A stretch of 34,341 bases of DNA from SAR324 cluster bacterium (lineage in GTDB: Bacteria; SAR324; NAC60-12). Positions 17,219 to 25,662 of this stretch are shown here, piece after piece. Under the pieces are notes generated by a model. It saw only the letters and a list, made by a program, of their open reading frames with translations. It had not been told where the DNA came from and did not search any database. How positions within the stretch are numbered: the stretch's first letter is position 1; each line of letters begins with the position of its first letter. Where the stretch lies: assembly GCA_028281495.1 (NCBI GenBank), contig JANQJU010000021.1:1-34341 (forward strand). Reading direction: 5' to 3'. Position numbers and translations under genes: made by a program.

Positions 17219-18661
17219 TTAGGACAGCAACGATAACACGGCTTGTGGTGTCTGGTTGGCTTGTGCCAACATCGCCGTACCGGACTGAACAAGGATTTGA
17301 TTTTTCGTAAAGGTAGACATTTCTTCAGCCATATCCGCATCGCGCAAGACGGATTCTGCATTGGTTAAGTTCTCATGGGCGATTCGTAAGTAGTTCACGT
17401 TGCTTTCCAAGTTATTCTTCTGGAAGGCCCCCAGTTCGCCTCGTGTGGAAGCGATGTGTTCTAGGGCAGCATCGAGTAGCCGGATCGCATCTTGAGAACC
17501 TTGAGGATTGGTCACATCGATTTCTCGTAAGGACTTAAAACCGGATTCATTTTCCACTCCTCGGGCGAGGGCACGAGAGCTGGTGTTGGCCAACGAAATC
17601 GAAGTCGTTTGATCGGCGTTGCCTCCGATTTGGAACACCAAAGAATTTTGCATCACGGTGACGGTGCCTGCAAATTCGCCTTCTTCATTGGCTTTGTCGC
17701 CAGTATATCGAATGGTCAACCCTTCGATGCTTTCTGTTCCGGCTCGCCCCGTGAGTAATTGACCTCGTCCTAACGCTTCTTCACCATTGATTGTTCCTGA
17801 GACATCAAAACCTCGCGTCGATTCCACACTCACATCCCCTTGAGCAGAGACCAACCCTGCCGTGGAGCTGGCTGCCGAAAACGAATGCTCACTCCCATAT
17901 CGGGTGTGACGGAAGTGAATGAGGTTTTCAGGATTTCTCACCAACTCCACATTCAAACCCGCTTCTTTGACCTGAGCCGACAAAGCATTCAATGTGCTTT
18001 CGATGCTCTCTCCCGCCTTGGTTTGAAAACTCATAGTTTTCCCACCTTCGGTGATGGTGATTGTTTCACCCGCATCAATAATCTGCTGGGTCAGAGCGAC
18101 TTGACCAGTCAAGCTAGACCGTGTGGCCGCTTGAGTGATGCGTACCTTGTAGCCATCCACTGGAGACGTTTTGGTGTCGACAGAGGCATCCACAAATTCC
18201 AGGTTTTCACCTACAGTCACGCCGTTTGCTCCTTTGCTGCCATCGAGCAAGCGTTTGGTACCAAACTGGGTGTAGGCTGAGATTCGGTCTAAGGTGTCAA
18301 GAACATTATCGATTTCTTGTTGATCTGCTTGAAGCATCACATCGTCGTTCACCCCTTCGTTCGCGGCGTGAATCGCGATTTGTCGAGCAGAAATGAGCGC
18401 CCGGCTCACTTCATCCAGCGCGGCTTCTGTAGTTTGCACCATCGAAATACCGGTTTCCGAGTTGTCGATGGCTTGTTTGACCCCAGCAATCTGGGATCGC
18501 AAGCGCTCAGAAATCACCAAGGATGCCGGCCCATCGGCGGCACGGTTGATCTTCAACCCGGAAGCCAAACGCTCCAGGTTTTTCGCTTGCATGTCGGTGG
18601 TTCGAGTTAACTGTCGTTGAGAATTTAATGAAGTGATGTTGTGATTGATTCGTAAAGCCAT
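17219..18661 (-). CDS. fliC: Flagellin (copy 1)
   Basis: A 480-residue filament subunit secreted through the flagellar export apparatus. The N-terminal D0/D1 region (RINHNITSLNSQRQL ... LERLASGLKINRAADGPASL) and C-terminal D1/D0 region (NYLRIAHENLTNAESVLRDADMAEEM ... SGTAMLAQANQTPQAVLSLL) are strongly conserved, and the middle, about residues 165-360, is the variable surface domain. It starts MALRINHN with AAGGAGG just upstream. It shares its two ends closely with the second flagellin but differs in the centre, so the pair are diverged paralogues. Confidence 0.95.
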   Translation of the reverse strand: MALRINHNITSLNSQRQLTRTTDMQAKNLERLASGLKINRAADGPASLVISERLRSQIAGVKQAIDNSETGISMVQTTEAALDEVSRALISARQIAIHAANEGVNDDVMLQADQQEIDNVLDTLDRISAYTQFGTKRLLDGSKGANGVTVGENLEFVDASVDTKTSPVDGYKVRITQAATRSSLTGQVALTQQIIDAGETITITEGGKTMSFQTKAGESIESTLNALSAQVKEAGLNVELVRNPENLIHFRHTRYGSEHSFSAASSTAGLVSAQGDVSVESTRGFDVSGTINGEEALGRGQLLTGRAGTESIEGLTIRYTGDKANEEGEFAGTVTVMQNSLVFQIGGNADQTTSISLANTSSRALARGVENESGFKSLREIDVTNPQGSQDAIRLLDAALEHIASTRGELGAFQKNNLESNVNYLRIAHENLTNAESVLRDADMAEEMSTFTKNQILVQSGTAMLAQANQTPQAVLSLLS

Positions 18662-18697
18662 AATAACCTCCTTAAGGTTCCCTGTAGATTTGAATGA

Positions 18698-18783
18698 TTG
18701 ACCTGTGTTTGACCTATAATATTGACCTAATAAAACTTAATTGACCTAAAAACTTAAATTGACCGTTTGTGAACAGAACAAAC
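18698..18783 (-). promoter_or_regulatory. Repeated AGGTCAA motifs upstream of flagellin 1
   Basis: On the flagellin strand AGGTCAA occurs four times (plus-strand positions 18698-18704, 18709-18715, 18722-18728, 18741-18747), with a fifth near copy at 18759-18764. The start-to-start steps are 11, 13, 19 and 18 bp. An inverted repeat GTTTGT-N7-ACAAAC (18765-18783) adjoins. The block lies 37-120 bp before the ATG, where a regulator or promoter array would sit. I see no clear sigma28 (GCCGATAA-type) element here. Confidence 0.45.
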
Positions 18784-18848
18784 CTGTTGAATGAATGCTC
18801 TGCTCGTAGTGCCTTTCCGACGATTCAGCCGAAATAGACACCAATTTG

Positions 18849-19058
18849 CTACGCATTTTCCGAACGCTCCAAGCTGACCAAGCCCGGACCGTCTTGCGAA
18901 AAATACTGTGATGAGGACTCCAGTCCTCGTGAATCGTTTTCGATCCGTTTCACAGACTCGATTTCAGTTGATTGGCCTTTGTGTAAAATCGTGATGACGA
19001 CCGTCAAACCTCCTGGCAAGTTCGCAATCACGAGTGAGCGGCCATCCGCTCCGATCAT
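18849..19058 (-). CDS. Small unknown protein between flagellins
   Basis: A 69-residue frame. Its ATG at 19058 overlaps the stop of the upstream gene as ATGA, the usual mark of translational coupling. The first half (DGRSLVIANLPGGLTVVITI) is beta-rich and loosely resembles the middle of the preceding protein (DEESLVVGLGRNHSSQGTMI). The two could be tandem homologous domains, or one original gene split by a frameshift. No motif is recognised. Confidence 0.45.
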   Translation of the reverse strand: MIGADGRSLVIANLPGGLTVVITILHKGQSTEIESVKRIENDSRGLESSSQYFSQDGPGLVSLERSENA

Positions 19059-19414
19059 GGTACCGAATGAGATTGCATGGGTGGTGACGGCTGTATCGCT
19101 TGCGAGGATGGCACCGTTTGCGGTGGCTGCATCGCTTGCGAAGACGATACCGATTGTGTTGCCGGTAAGCTGGGCAACCGTACCATCACATCCCCTTCGT
19201 GATGCACAACCCCGAGCATCCGAACTGTAATCATCGTGCCTTGGCTCGAATGATTACGTCCTAGCCCCACGACCAAGGATTCTTCATCGGCAAGGTATAT
19301 TGTTTCCCCTTCTTCCTTGCTGTCATCTTGTAGTTCCGCTTTTTGTTTCAACTGCGTCAAGGGAAGTGAGCATCGAAACAAGGGCACTAGCTGTGCCTTG
19401 GTATCATTTGACAT
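19055..19414 (-). CDS. Small unknown protein between flagellins
   Basis: A 119-residue frame starting at ATG 19414 with GAGGTAGG just upstream, 71 bp after the second flagellin ends. Residues about 35-80 are beta-rich (EESLVVGLGRNHSSQGTMIT, VRMLGVVHHEGDVMVRLPSL). The C-terminus is a Gln/Pro/Ser-rich tail encoded by a 36-bp repeat (SSSQAMQPPQ, PSSQAIQPSP). Because the repeat keeps the reading frame, coding is plausible. Its position suggests a flagellar role (FlaG, FliW and CsrA often lie next to flagellins), but it does not match those families by eye. Confidence 0.55.
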   Translation of the reverse strand: MSNDTKAQLVPLFRCSLPLTQLKQKAELQDDSKEEGETIYLADEESLVVGLGRNHSSQGTMITVRMLGVVHHEGDVMVRLPSLPATQSVSSSQAMQPPQTVPSSQAIQPSPPMQSHSVP

Positions 19415-19485
19415 CCTACCTCTTGTTGAAAGATTCGGTCTGCAAAGATTCTATTTTTCTATCGTTTGGGATGACTGAGACTCAT

Positions 19486-21096
19486 TTATCCTTGCGCTCC
19501 CGATAGAAGTTGTAGAACCGATTTTGGAATTTGGTTCGCTTGCGCGGCCATTGCGGTGCCCGAAGCAAGCAAGATTTGATTCTTGGTGAATCGGCTCATC
19601 TCAGCCGCCATATCCGTATCGCGGATGACAGATTCCGCATTGGTTAAATTCTCATCAGCAATTCTTAAGTAATTTAATGTGGTTTCTAGTGAGTTCTTTT
19701 GAAAGGCTCCTAGTTTCCCTCGCATTTGCGATGTTTCTTGAATCGCTTTATCGATGAGCGCGATACTGTCAGTGGCTCCTTTTGCCGTGCGGACATCAAT
19801 ATCGTCGAGACTCTCAAAGTCGCTATCGTTTTTAACTCCGCGGGATAATGTGCTGGGATGCACGCTGTCGATGTCGATCTTCACGTTTTGTTCTTGATTC
19901 GGACCGATGTGATACGAAAGCGATTTTTGGCTCACAATCACATGGCCATCGATCTGTCCTCCGACCAAGGCATCGTTATCTTCTCGCACCAACTGTCTTC
20001 CCGTCACTTCTCCTGTTTGTTCATCAATGGTTTCCACAACTTTGGTGCCCAGCACCTTGTTGTATTCCACCGCAAGGCCATCGACAGGGGTGCCTCGGCT
20101 GCCGGTTAGTGTTTGTCCATTTCCGATGGCTACATGGCCTCCGATGAATCCGGCCACATCCCGCCCCTGTTCCGCATCCAACCCCACATTCGCGATGGGG
20201 GACAGGAACCCGTTCCGGTCTCCTGTGACCGTGAACGAAGGATCCGTTCCAAATTGACGGTGCCGCACCGTGAGCATTCCGGCTTCGTTGATAAACACAT
20301 CCACATCCAACCCCGCCGTCTCGATTTCTTTTTGAAAGCCGCGGGCGACCACATCACGAATGGCCGAATCAATTTTTTCTGGATCATGAATATTCGGACG
20401 TTGTTCGACATCAGTGATCAGTTTATCAATAATCTTTTTGATGTCACCGCTGCGTGTGTCGAATGCGACCACCTTCCCCCCTTCGTTTACGGTGAAGGTG
20501 AATCCTTCTTTTGCATTTTTCGCCGTAATTGCTGTTGACCCGGAAGCCATCGCCCGTGTGGCGACTTGGCTAATATCGACGATATACCCATCGGGCGGCG
20601 AGGGCTCGGTTTCCGGGGTGGCTCCTACAAACCGGAGACCGTCTCCAACCGTGGCGCCATCGATTCCGTTGCTCCCATCAAGCAGCGGTTTGGAACCGAA
20701 TTGGGTGAACTTGGAAATCCGTTCTAACGTGGTGACCAAATTGTCGATTTCACTTTGATCCGCTTCCAGCATCGATCGATCGTTGGCCCCTTCGTTTGCC
20801 GCGTGGATGGCCAATTGGCGCATGTTGATCAGTATGTTGCTGACCTCCTGCAAGGCCCCTTCGGCCGTTTGCACCATCGTGATCGAAGTTTCAGAGTTGT
20901 CTGCTGCTTGTCGAATCCCGGCAATCTGTGCCCGCATGTTTTCTGAGATCATGAGTTGGGCAGGACCGTCGGCAGCTGTATTGATCCGCTGCCCTGAAGA
21001 CAACCGTTCTAAATTCTTTTTTGTTGCCATTGTCGTTGTGCCCAAATGCCTCAGTGCGGTTAACGACGGGATGTTGTGATTGACTCGCATTGCCAT
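19486..21096 (-). CDS. fliC: Flagellin (copy 2)
   Basis: A 536-residue flagellin. The conserved ends are present (RVNHNIPSLTALRHL ... LERLSSGQRINTAADGPAQL; NYLRIADENLTNAESVIRDTDMAAEM). The central domain (about residues 165-420) is longer than in copy 1 and differs in sequence. GGAGGAAGG precedes the ATG. The order on the minus strand is flagellin 2, two small genes, flagellin 1. Two flagellins with unlike surface domains would allow a mixed or switchable filament. Confidence 0.95.
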   Translation of the reverse strand: MAMRVNHNIPSLTALRHLGTTTMATKKNLERLSSGQRINTAADGPAQLMISENMRAQIAGIRQAADNSETSITMVQTAEGALQEVSNILINMRQLAIHAANEGANDRSMLEADQSEIDNLVTTLERISKFTQFGSKPLLDGSNGIDGATVGDGLRFVGATPETEPSPPDGYIVDISQVATRAMASGSTAITAKNAKEGFTFTVNEGGKVVAFDTRSGDIKKIIDKLITDVEQRPNIHDPEKIDSAIRDVVARGFQKEIETAGLDVDVFINEAGMLTVRHRQFGTDPSFTVTGDRNGFLSPIANVGLDAEQGRDVAGFIGGHVAIGNGQTLTGSRGTPVDGLAVEYNKVLGTKVVETIDEQTGEVTGRQLVREDNDALVGGQIDGHVIVSQKSLSYHIGPNQEQNVKIDIDSVHPSTLSRGVKNDSDFESLDDIDVRTAKGATDSIALIDKAIQETSQMRGKLGAFQKNSLETTLNYLRIADENLTNAESVIRDTDMAAEMSRFTKNQILLASGTAMAAQANQIPKSVLQLLSGAQG

Positions 21097-21515
21097 ACCT
21101 TCCTCCTGCGCTGTAAAGCGTCATTATTTATCCAGAAAATATTATTTTCATTTCATATTAGCTCGCACGCCGTTGCTGACGAGGAACTTGGATCGATTAA
21201 ACCGTATCAGTTACTCAACTGTAGAAGGTGTCGTCCGTAGTAAGACATTTAAGATGTTGGGGCTTCCTTGCCCCGTCTGAGATACCAATCCCTGGATATA
21301 GGACGACAATCCTCAAAAAAACATTATTTTTATTTCAAAAGATCTTATGCTTAGTCGTGATGTTTGTGACACAAGAGTCTAGGTCACAAAGCATTGTTTT
21401 GAACCATACACCTCGACACTCGAAAAATTCGATAGAATCTCCCTAAGGGTCTGTACGGCAAGCACGCTGCCCCGCGTTTAGGTCAGGTTGGATACGGCGT
21501 GCCTTATGTCATTCC
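21097..21515. other. Non-coding gap upstream of flagellin 2
   Basis: About 420 bp without a convincing gene. It holds the candidate sigma54 element described separately, a short GGGGC/GCCCC hairpin near 21259-21274, and AT-rich runs near the flagellin start. One TTATCCAGA (about 21128) resembles a DnaA box with one mismatch, but it is alone. Confidence 0.5.
21458..21471 (-). promoter_or_regulatory. Candidate sigma54 promoter of flagellin 2
   Basis: On the minus strand GGCAGCGTGCTTGC has the -24 GGCA and -12 TTGC of sigma54 promoters with the required spacing (GG-N10-GC). Sigma54 often drives flagellar genes. The predicted start would leave a leader of about 350 nt before the flagellin ATG, which is long and lowers confidence. 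Confidence 0.35.
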
Positions 21516-21710
21516 AATGATCTTTTATTTAATGATCTTTTATTCAACGATCTTTTACTCAACAACTCTTCATTCAATGATCTTTTATTCAATGATCTTT
21601 TATTCAATGATCTTTTAATTCAATGATCTTTTAATTCAATGATCTTTTATTCAATGATCTTTTATTTGGTGATCTTTTATTCAATGATCTTTTATTTGGT
21701 GATCTTTTTT
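21516..21710 (+). repeat. 13-unit AT-rich tandem repeat with GATC in nearly every unit
   Basis: Thirteen consecutive units of AATGATCTTTTATTC or close variants, 15 bp each, with two 16-bp units at 21606-21637 and a shorter last unit. Two units begin GGTGATC. One (21561-21575, AACAACTCTTCATTC) is eroded and lacks GATC. It is intergenic, between flagellin 2 and a small gene, and a GC-rich hairpin (GGGAGCGG/CCGCTCTCC) follows at about 21711. Confidence 0.95.
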
Positions 21711-21774
21711 GGGAGCGGCCGATTCAACCGCTCTCCTATAGAATAAAGGAAATCATTGTTGAAGAATTCCATTG

Positions 21775-21927
21775 TTAAGACACCTGTGTTTGAAGGCCTC
21801 CCACTACCATTGAAGAAAGCCTTAAAAACACATCTCTCGATTTTCGTTTTTCCAAGGTGAACCCTAAGGTTTCGGAAAACTCCGATTCACGATTGAAAGT
21901 TTCTTCATAAGCTTTAAGTACGGTCAT
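21775..21927 (-). CDS. Small unknown protein
   Basis: A 50-residue frame starting at ATG 21927, with AAAGGAA about six bases upstream; a longer reading from 21993 has no comparable signal. The sequence is charged and probably helical (MTVLKAYEETFNRESEFSET) with a Val/Gly-rich end. I recognise no family. Its position beside the flagellins is suggestive only. Confidence 0.4.
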   Translation of the reverse strand: MTVLKAYEETFNRESEFSETLGFTLEKRKSRDVFLRLSSMVVGGLQTQVS

Positions 21928-22014
21928 GGTGATTCCTTTCTTGGTTTCCCTAGATCGAGTTGTCCGTGGGTTCAATTCCACAGCGACCCTCACTGGGGTG
22001 ATTCATGCCTTAAG

Positions 22015-22052
22015 CTTCCATCAGCACCTCAAGGGTGCTGGAGTGATGGAAG
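22015..22052. other. Strong imperfect hairpin in the 21928-22239 gap
   Basis: CTTCCATCA (22015-22023) pairs with TGATGGAAG (22044-22052). Inside, GCACC (22024-22028) pairs with GGTGC (22034-22038), leaving a 5-nt bulge. The hairpin lies between divergent genes, so it could be a 5'-leader structure or a small-RNA element. Nothing else is visible in the 312-bp gap. Confidence 0.5.
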
Positions 22053-22239
22053 GTTGAAGTTTCTTTAACTTACTTATCGGCATGCTGTAGAATTTCTTTA
22101 GCGAAATTTTTCATCTTTTGTTGTGGCTTCGTTGTTTCAATGCCGACTTAAGATCCTTATCGGTCGGTTTGCGAATTTCTTGAGTTCGAACTAGACTGCG
22201 ACTCACTTTTTTCCGAAACCCTCTTTTTTCATCAGCAAT

Positions 22240-22683
22240 ATGACCGCCTCTCGACTCGACAATCCTCGCCTTCCCGAACGAGTGCTCGTTCAACTGACCT
22301 TCCAAATTTTTTTGCATGTTGCCGATGCCGACCAAACCATCGATGCCGACGAACTGAACCAATACATGAAGCTCCTCAATGAGCCGACCTTTTGCCAAAG
22401 CAAGGTGGCAAAACGGATTTTTCGTTTGGCAGGAGATTCTTACCCGGCGCTCGCCAAGCAATATGCGGGGGGAAAGATCAAGAAAGATTTCATCGAAATG
22501 ACAGAAGCTGTTAAAAATGCCGACCGCATTCTCAAAGAGGATGAACAAACCCACTTCAAAGAGGACTTGTATCGTCTGGGTGTGGAAATCGCGAAGGCTT
22601 CCGGCAAGTGGTTTGCAAAAACGAGTGAGGAAGAAAAACAGGTGCTCTCACAGCTTCGTACCTTATTAAATATAGACACCTAA
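22240..22683 (+). CDS. TerB-like helical protein
   Basis: A 147-residue soluble helical protein. The acidic segment DADQTIDADELNQYMKLLNE near residue 30 and a second one (RILKEDEQTHFKEDLYRLGV) near 98 place it with TerB-like domains, related in style to the two genes at the left end of the window. No Shine-Dalgarno is seen at the ATG, so the start is uncertain. It lies 96 bp before the STAS protein gene. Confidence 0.6.
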   Translation: MTASRLDNPRLPERVLVQLTFQIFLHVADADQTIDADELNQYMKLLNEPTFCQSKVAKRIFRLAGDSYPALAKQYAGGKIKKDFIEMTEAVKNADRILKEDEQTHFKEDLYRLGVEIAKASGKWFAKTSEEEKQVLSQLRTLLNIDT

Positions 22684-22778
22684 TTGATAGAAGCACCTCA
22701 TTGGTCAGGAGGGAAAGCATTCCCCTCAATTGTGTGTGTAATTGATGCAAACTTTAGAAGGAGTGAAAAACCAAGTTT

Positions 22779-23105
22779 ATGGACTTTCAAACAGAACAGA
22801 ACATCGGAATCGTGCATTTGGGAGTGTCTCCCTCCACCTCGGATATTGACAAAGTGGTCCGGTTTGCCAAGAACTCACAACTCCTTGGCGTGTTGTTGGA
22901 TCTAGAAGGGATTCGGACCATAGGTTCTCAAGCCATTGGCATCATTGTGGGCATGTACAAAGAATTGAAGGAGTGTGGCGTGCCGATGGGACTATTGCAC
23001 CTGCATTCCGACTTAGAGCATTTGATTCGGCTGACCCAACTCCATCACCTGATGCCCTTGTTTCAAGACCAGGCAACTGGCGTCGCCGAAATGCAACAAG
23101 ATTGA
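22779..23105 (+). CDS. STAS-domain protein (anti-sigma factor antagonist-like)
   Basis: A 108-residue single STAS domain: IGIVHLGVSPSTSDIDKVV, then the central strand and loop LLDLEGIRTIGSQAIGIIVG, where Ser of IGSQA is at the position phosphorylated in SpoIIAA-type proteins. Such proteins sense or relay signals by binding an anti-sigma kinase or another GHKL ATPase. AAGGAG lies 15 bases before the ATG, rather far. The next gene starts 6 bp after its stop, so they are co-transcribed. Confidence 0.8.
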   Translation: MDFQTEQNIGIVHLGVSPSTSDIDKVVRFAKNSQLLGVLLDLEGIRTIGSQAIGIIVGMYKELKECGVPMGLLHLHSDLEHLIRLTQLHHLMPLFQDQATGVAEMQQD

Positions 23106-23111
23106 CACATC

Positions 23112-23927
23112 GTGAACCTCATGAGCTTGTGGCCTGCAAAAGAAAAAATTTTATACGAAACGGAGTCTTTGGACACAACCATTCAAGTGGTGGAAAAGGG
23201 ATCTCGTCGGGAATTGCGGTTTGGCAATAAGGTGGTCCAAAGTGCAAAATCCCTCTCCATGCACGACCACCTGCTGCTTGCCTACACCCGCTTCATGATG
23301 TTGGGGCTGCTGCTCAATCCACAACCTCGACATGTGCTTCATGTGGGGCTAGGTGCCGGCAACATCCCACGGTTTTTGTTCGAGCACTTTCCGCTAGTGC
23401 AACAGGACGTGGTGGAACTGCACCCGCCTATGACAGAAATCGCTCACCAATACTTCGGTCTTCCTCGCCACGACAGCATCCGAGTCCATACTTCGGATGC
23501 CTTACAATGGGTCGCTCACCATCAAGACCAACAATACGATTTGATTTTTCTGGACGCCTTTGAAGCTCAAGGCATGCCCGAGCACTTGACCACACGCACT
23601 TTTCTCAGTTTATTGCATGATCGTTTGAAAGAAGGCGGCTGGGTGGTTGGCAACGTGTGGACCGGCTCCCGTTCGCTTTCGCGTCAATTGCGATTTTGGG
23701 ATACCGTGTTTGAGGCAATTTTTTTGGCTCCCGTTCCCACGATGGGGAACGCGATTATTTTTGGAGGGAAAGCGGATGAAAACGCCGTGGATAAAATCAA
23801 ACTGAAACAAATAGCGCGGAATTTTCAAAAATCGATGCCTCTGCAATTGGTGGAAATGCTGAGGCATCTTGAACATCTGGATCGCACCCGTATGCTCAGT
23901 TCCCACTACGACGAGCCACACCACTAG
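23112..23927 (+). CDS. Spermidine synthase-like methyltransferase-fold protein
   Basis: A 271-residue Rossmann-fold protein of the spermidine synthase group. The nucleotide-binding loop is VLHVGLGAGNIPRFL, the acidic end of strand 2 is VVELHPPM, and LIFLDAFEAQGMPEHL follows. It may bind S-adenosylmethionine or its decarboxylated form, but the lack of a clear polyamine site means the reaction is unknown. The start is GTG 23112 or ATG 23121. Its last 32 bases overlap the end of the convergent malic enzyme gene. Confidence 0.75.
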   Translation: MNLMSLWPAKEKILYETESLDTTIQVVEKGSRRELRFGNKVVQSAKSLSMHDHLLLAYTRFMMLGLLLNPQPRHVLHVGLGAGNIPRFLFEHFPLVQQDVVELHPPMTEIAHQYFGLPRHDSIRVHTSDALQWVAHHQDQQYDLIFLDAFEAQGMPEHLTTRTFLSLLHDRLKEGGWVVGNVWTGSRSLSRQLRFWDTVFEAIFLAPVPTMGNAIIFGGKADENAVDKIKLKQIARNFQKSMPLQLVEMLRHLEHLDRTRMLSSHYDEPHH

Positions 23928-25320
23928 CCACTGCGGCGTCTCGAACGGCTTTGGCCACCTTCGTCACCACCGTGGCATCAAATACGCTGGGAATCACATA
24001 ATCCGGCTGAAGCACCGCAGGATCGATCACATCTGCAATTGCAGAAGCCGCTGCCATTTTCATTTCTTCATTGATGGTGCGTGCCAAGCAATCCAACGCC
24101 CCCCGAAAAATTCCTGGAAAACACAACACGTTGTTGATCTGATTTGGGAAATCACTCCGCCCCGTGGCCATCACGGCAACATGGGGTCCTGCTTCTTCAG
24201 GCATGATTTCCGGGGTGGGATTGGCCATCGCAAACACGATGGGATCTTTGGCCATCGACTTCACGTCATCCACAGAAAGCAATTTCGGCCCCGACACCCC
24301 AATGAACACATCCGACCCCGCAATGACTTCGCTTTTGGAGCCTTGCTCATTGTCTGGGTTGGTGTGGTCGGCAAACCATTGCTTGGCTTCATTCAGCCCT
24401 TCTCTTCCTTTATAGATAGCGCCTCGGCGGTCGCACCCAATGATGTTACGCACTCCCAATTGCATGAACATCTTGCTGATGGCTGTTCCGGCCGCGCCTG
24501 CTCCCAACACCACGACTTTGAGGTCTTGGGGTTGCTTCCCGATCAGTTTGATCGCATTGATCAAAGCAGCGGTGCTCACAACAGCCGTCCCGTGTTGGTC
24601 GTCATGGAACACGGGAATATCGAGTTCTTCTTTGAGACGGGATTCGATCTCAAAGCAGCGAGGCGCCGAAATATCTTCCAGATTGATGCCTCCGAACGTG
24701 GGAGCCATCGCTTTCACGGCATCCACAATCCCTTCGACGCTTTTGGTGGCCAAACAGATCGGAAAGGCATCGACATTGGCAAATTGCTTGAACAGCATCG
24801 CCTTGCCTTCCATCACGGGCATGGCTGCTTCGGGTCCGATGTCGCCGAGTCCCAACACGGCAGTGCCATCGCTCACCACCGCCACTGTGTTGCGTTTGAT
24901 GGTCAGGTTGTACACGTCGTCGGGTCGGTCATGAATCGCCATGCACACGCGAGCCACTCCCGGCGTATAGGCCATGGAAAGATCGTCGCGGGTTTTCAGA
25001 GGAGCACGATTTTGAACTTCGATCTTTCCCCCCAAATGCATGAGAAACGTGCGGTCGGAGTAATGGATGAATTCGACATCGGGCATGTGTTTCAATTCAT
25101 CAACCAATTTTTGAGAGCACTCCACACTGCTCGTCACCACACTAAAGTCGCGAATGCTTCCGTCTTTTAAGGGCCGCACTAGGTCAATGGCTCCGGTATT
25201 TCCGCCGACATCGGCAATTTTTTTAGTAACACCCGCCAACACGCCAATGGTATTGCCAAGCTTCAAACGCAAAATGATGTTGGTGCCCAAAGTTTGGGCC
25301 GGACTGTTTAATTTACTCAT
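23896..25320 (-). CDS. Malic enzyme with N-terminal ACT domain
   Basis: A 474-residue enzyme that oxidatively decarboxylates malate to pyruvate with NAD(P)+. An N-terminal ACT-type regulatory domain (about residues 10-85, IILRLKLGNTIGVLAGVTKK) suggests control by a small-molecule ligand. The malic domain follows (YTPGVARVC, VSDGTAVLGLGDIGPEAAMP, VFHDDQHGTA) and then the NAD-binding domain (VVLGAGAAGTA, FAMANPTPEIMPEEA). I start at ATG 25320, preceded by GGGGAAA; the open frame extends upstream to 25545 but the added residues look unconserved. It is transcribed away from the CRISPR locus. Confidence 0.9.
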   Translation of the reverse strand: MSKLNSPAQTLGTNIILRLKLGNTIGVLAGVTKKIADVGGNTGAIDLVRPLKDGSIRDFSVVTSSVECSQKLVDELKHMPDVEFIHYSDRTFLMHLGGKIEVQNRAPLKTRDDLSMAYTPGVARVCMAIHDRPDDVYNLTIKRNTVAVVSDGTAVLGLGDIGPEAAMPVMEGKAMLFKQFANVDAFPICLATKSVEGIVDAVKAMAPTFGGINLEDISAPRCFEIESRLKEELDIPVFHDDQHGTAVVSTAALINAIKLIGKQPQDLKVVVLGAGAAGTAISKMFMQLGVRNIIGCDRRGAIYKGREGLNEAKQWFADHTNPDNEQGSKSEVIAGSDVFIGVSGPKLLSVDDVKSMAKDPIVFAMANPTPEIMPEEAGPHVAVMATGRSDFPNQINNVLCFPGIFRGALDCLARTINEEMKMAAASAIADVIDPAVLQPDYVIPSVFDATVVTKVAKAVRDAAVASGVARRSGN

Positions 25321-25579
25321 ATCGTTTCCCCGTGTTTGAGTTGAGTTCAGGTGAACAAGACCGCGACGGTCTCCGGCGTCGGACATTTCCTTGAGATTCC
25401 GCAATTGCCCCCGGAAGTCAAGGGGATATTCGTTCAGCTTGGATTGTATGAACACACCTCCAATGTATCCTTTATTTGTGAATCGTATTTTAGCGTATCG
25501 AAGGGCATCAGCCTTTCGATTGCCACCAAAGCTAATAGTGCTCAATGAAAATTAATTTTATAGAAAAATGGCCATAAAT
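25321..25579. other. Gap between malic enzyme and the CRISPR-linked promoter
   Basis: No convincing gene. An 8-bp hairpin with one mismatch (25499-25518, CGAAGGGC/GCCTTTCG) may belong to the malic enzyme leader. The last 40 bases are AT-rich and precede the promoter at 25580. Confidence 0.5.
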
Positions 25580-25608
25580 TTGACAAAAATTATCTTTTCA
25601 ACCATACT
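25580..25608 (+). promoter_or_regulatory. Promoter of the mini-array/zipper transcript
   Basis: A perfect TTGACA (25580-25585), a 17-bp spacer and CATACT (25603-25608, four of six including the key A2 and T6). Transcription should start near 25615, about 48 nt before the first degenerate repeat. The -10 and start region are the sequence matched by the pseudo-spacer. Confidence 0.65.
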
Positions 25609-25619
25609 GCTTTTAGTAT
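25604..25619 (+). promoter_or_regulatory. Pseudo-spacer match / dyad over the -10 element
   Basis: ATACTGCTTTTAGTAT differs from the first 16 bases of the pseudo-spacer (ATACTTCTTTTAGTAT) only at position 6. It covers most of the -10 and the predicted start. It is also a dyad, ATACT-N6-AGTAT, so a protein operator is the competing reading. The three bases 5' of it are ACC, unlike the GTN-type PAM of characterised I-D systems. Confidence 0.6.
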
Positions 25620-25662
25620 AAAATCTAGTCCCATCAGCATTATCATTCACAACCGTTGTAAT

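Noticed and set aside
18849..19414. CsrA or FliW next to flagellin
   Set aside because: The beta-rich stretch is vaguely CsrA-like, but the conserved N-terminus and the C-terminal RNA-binding residues of CsrA are not seen.
21097..21710. Replication origin
   Set aside because: Only one imperfect DnaA-box-like sequence and no dnaA, dnaN or partition genes nearby; the repeat alone is not enough.
23869..25170. 433-residue open frame on the plus strand
   Set aside because: It lies antisense to the well-supported malic enzyme and has a His/Arg-rich composition typical of a shadow frame.
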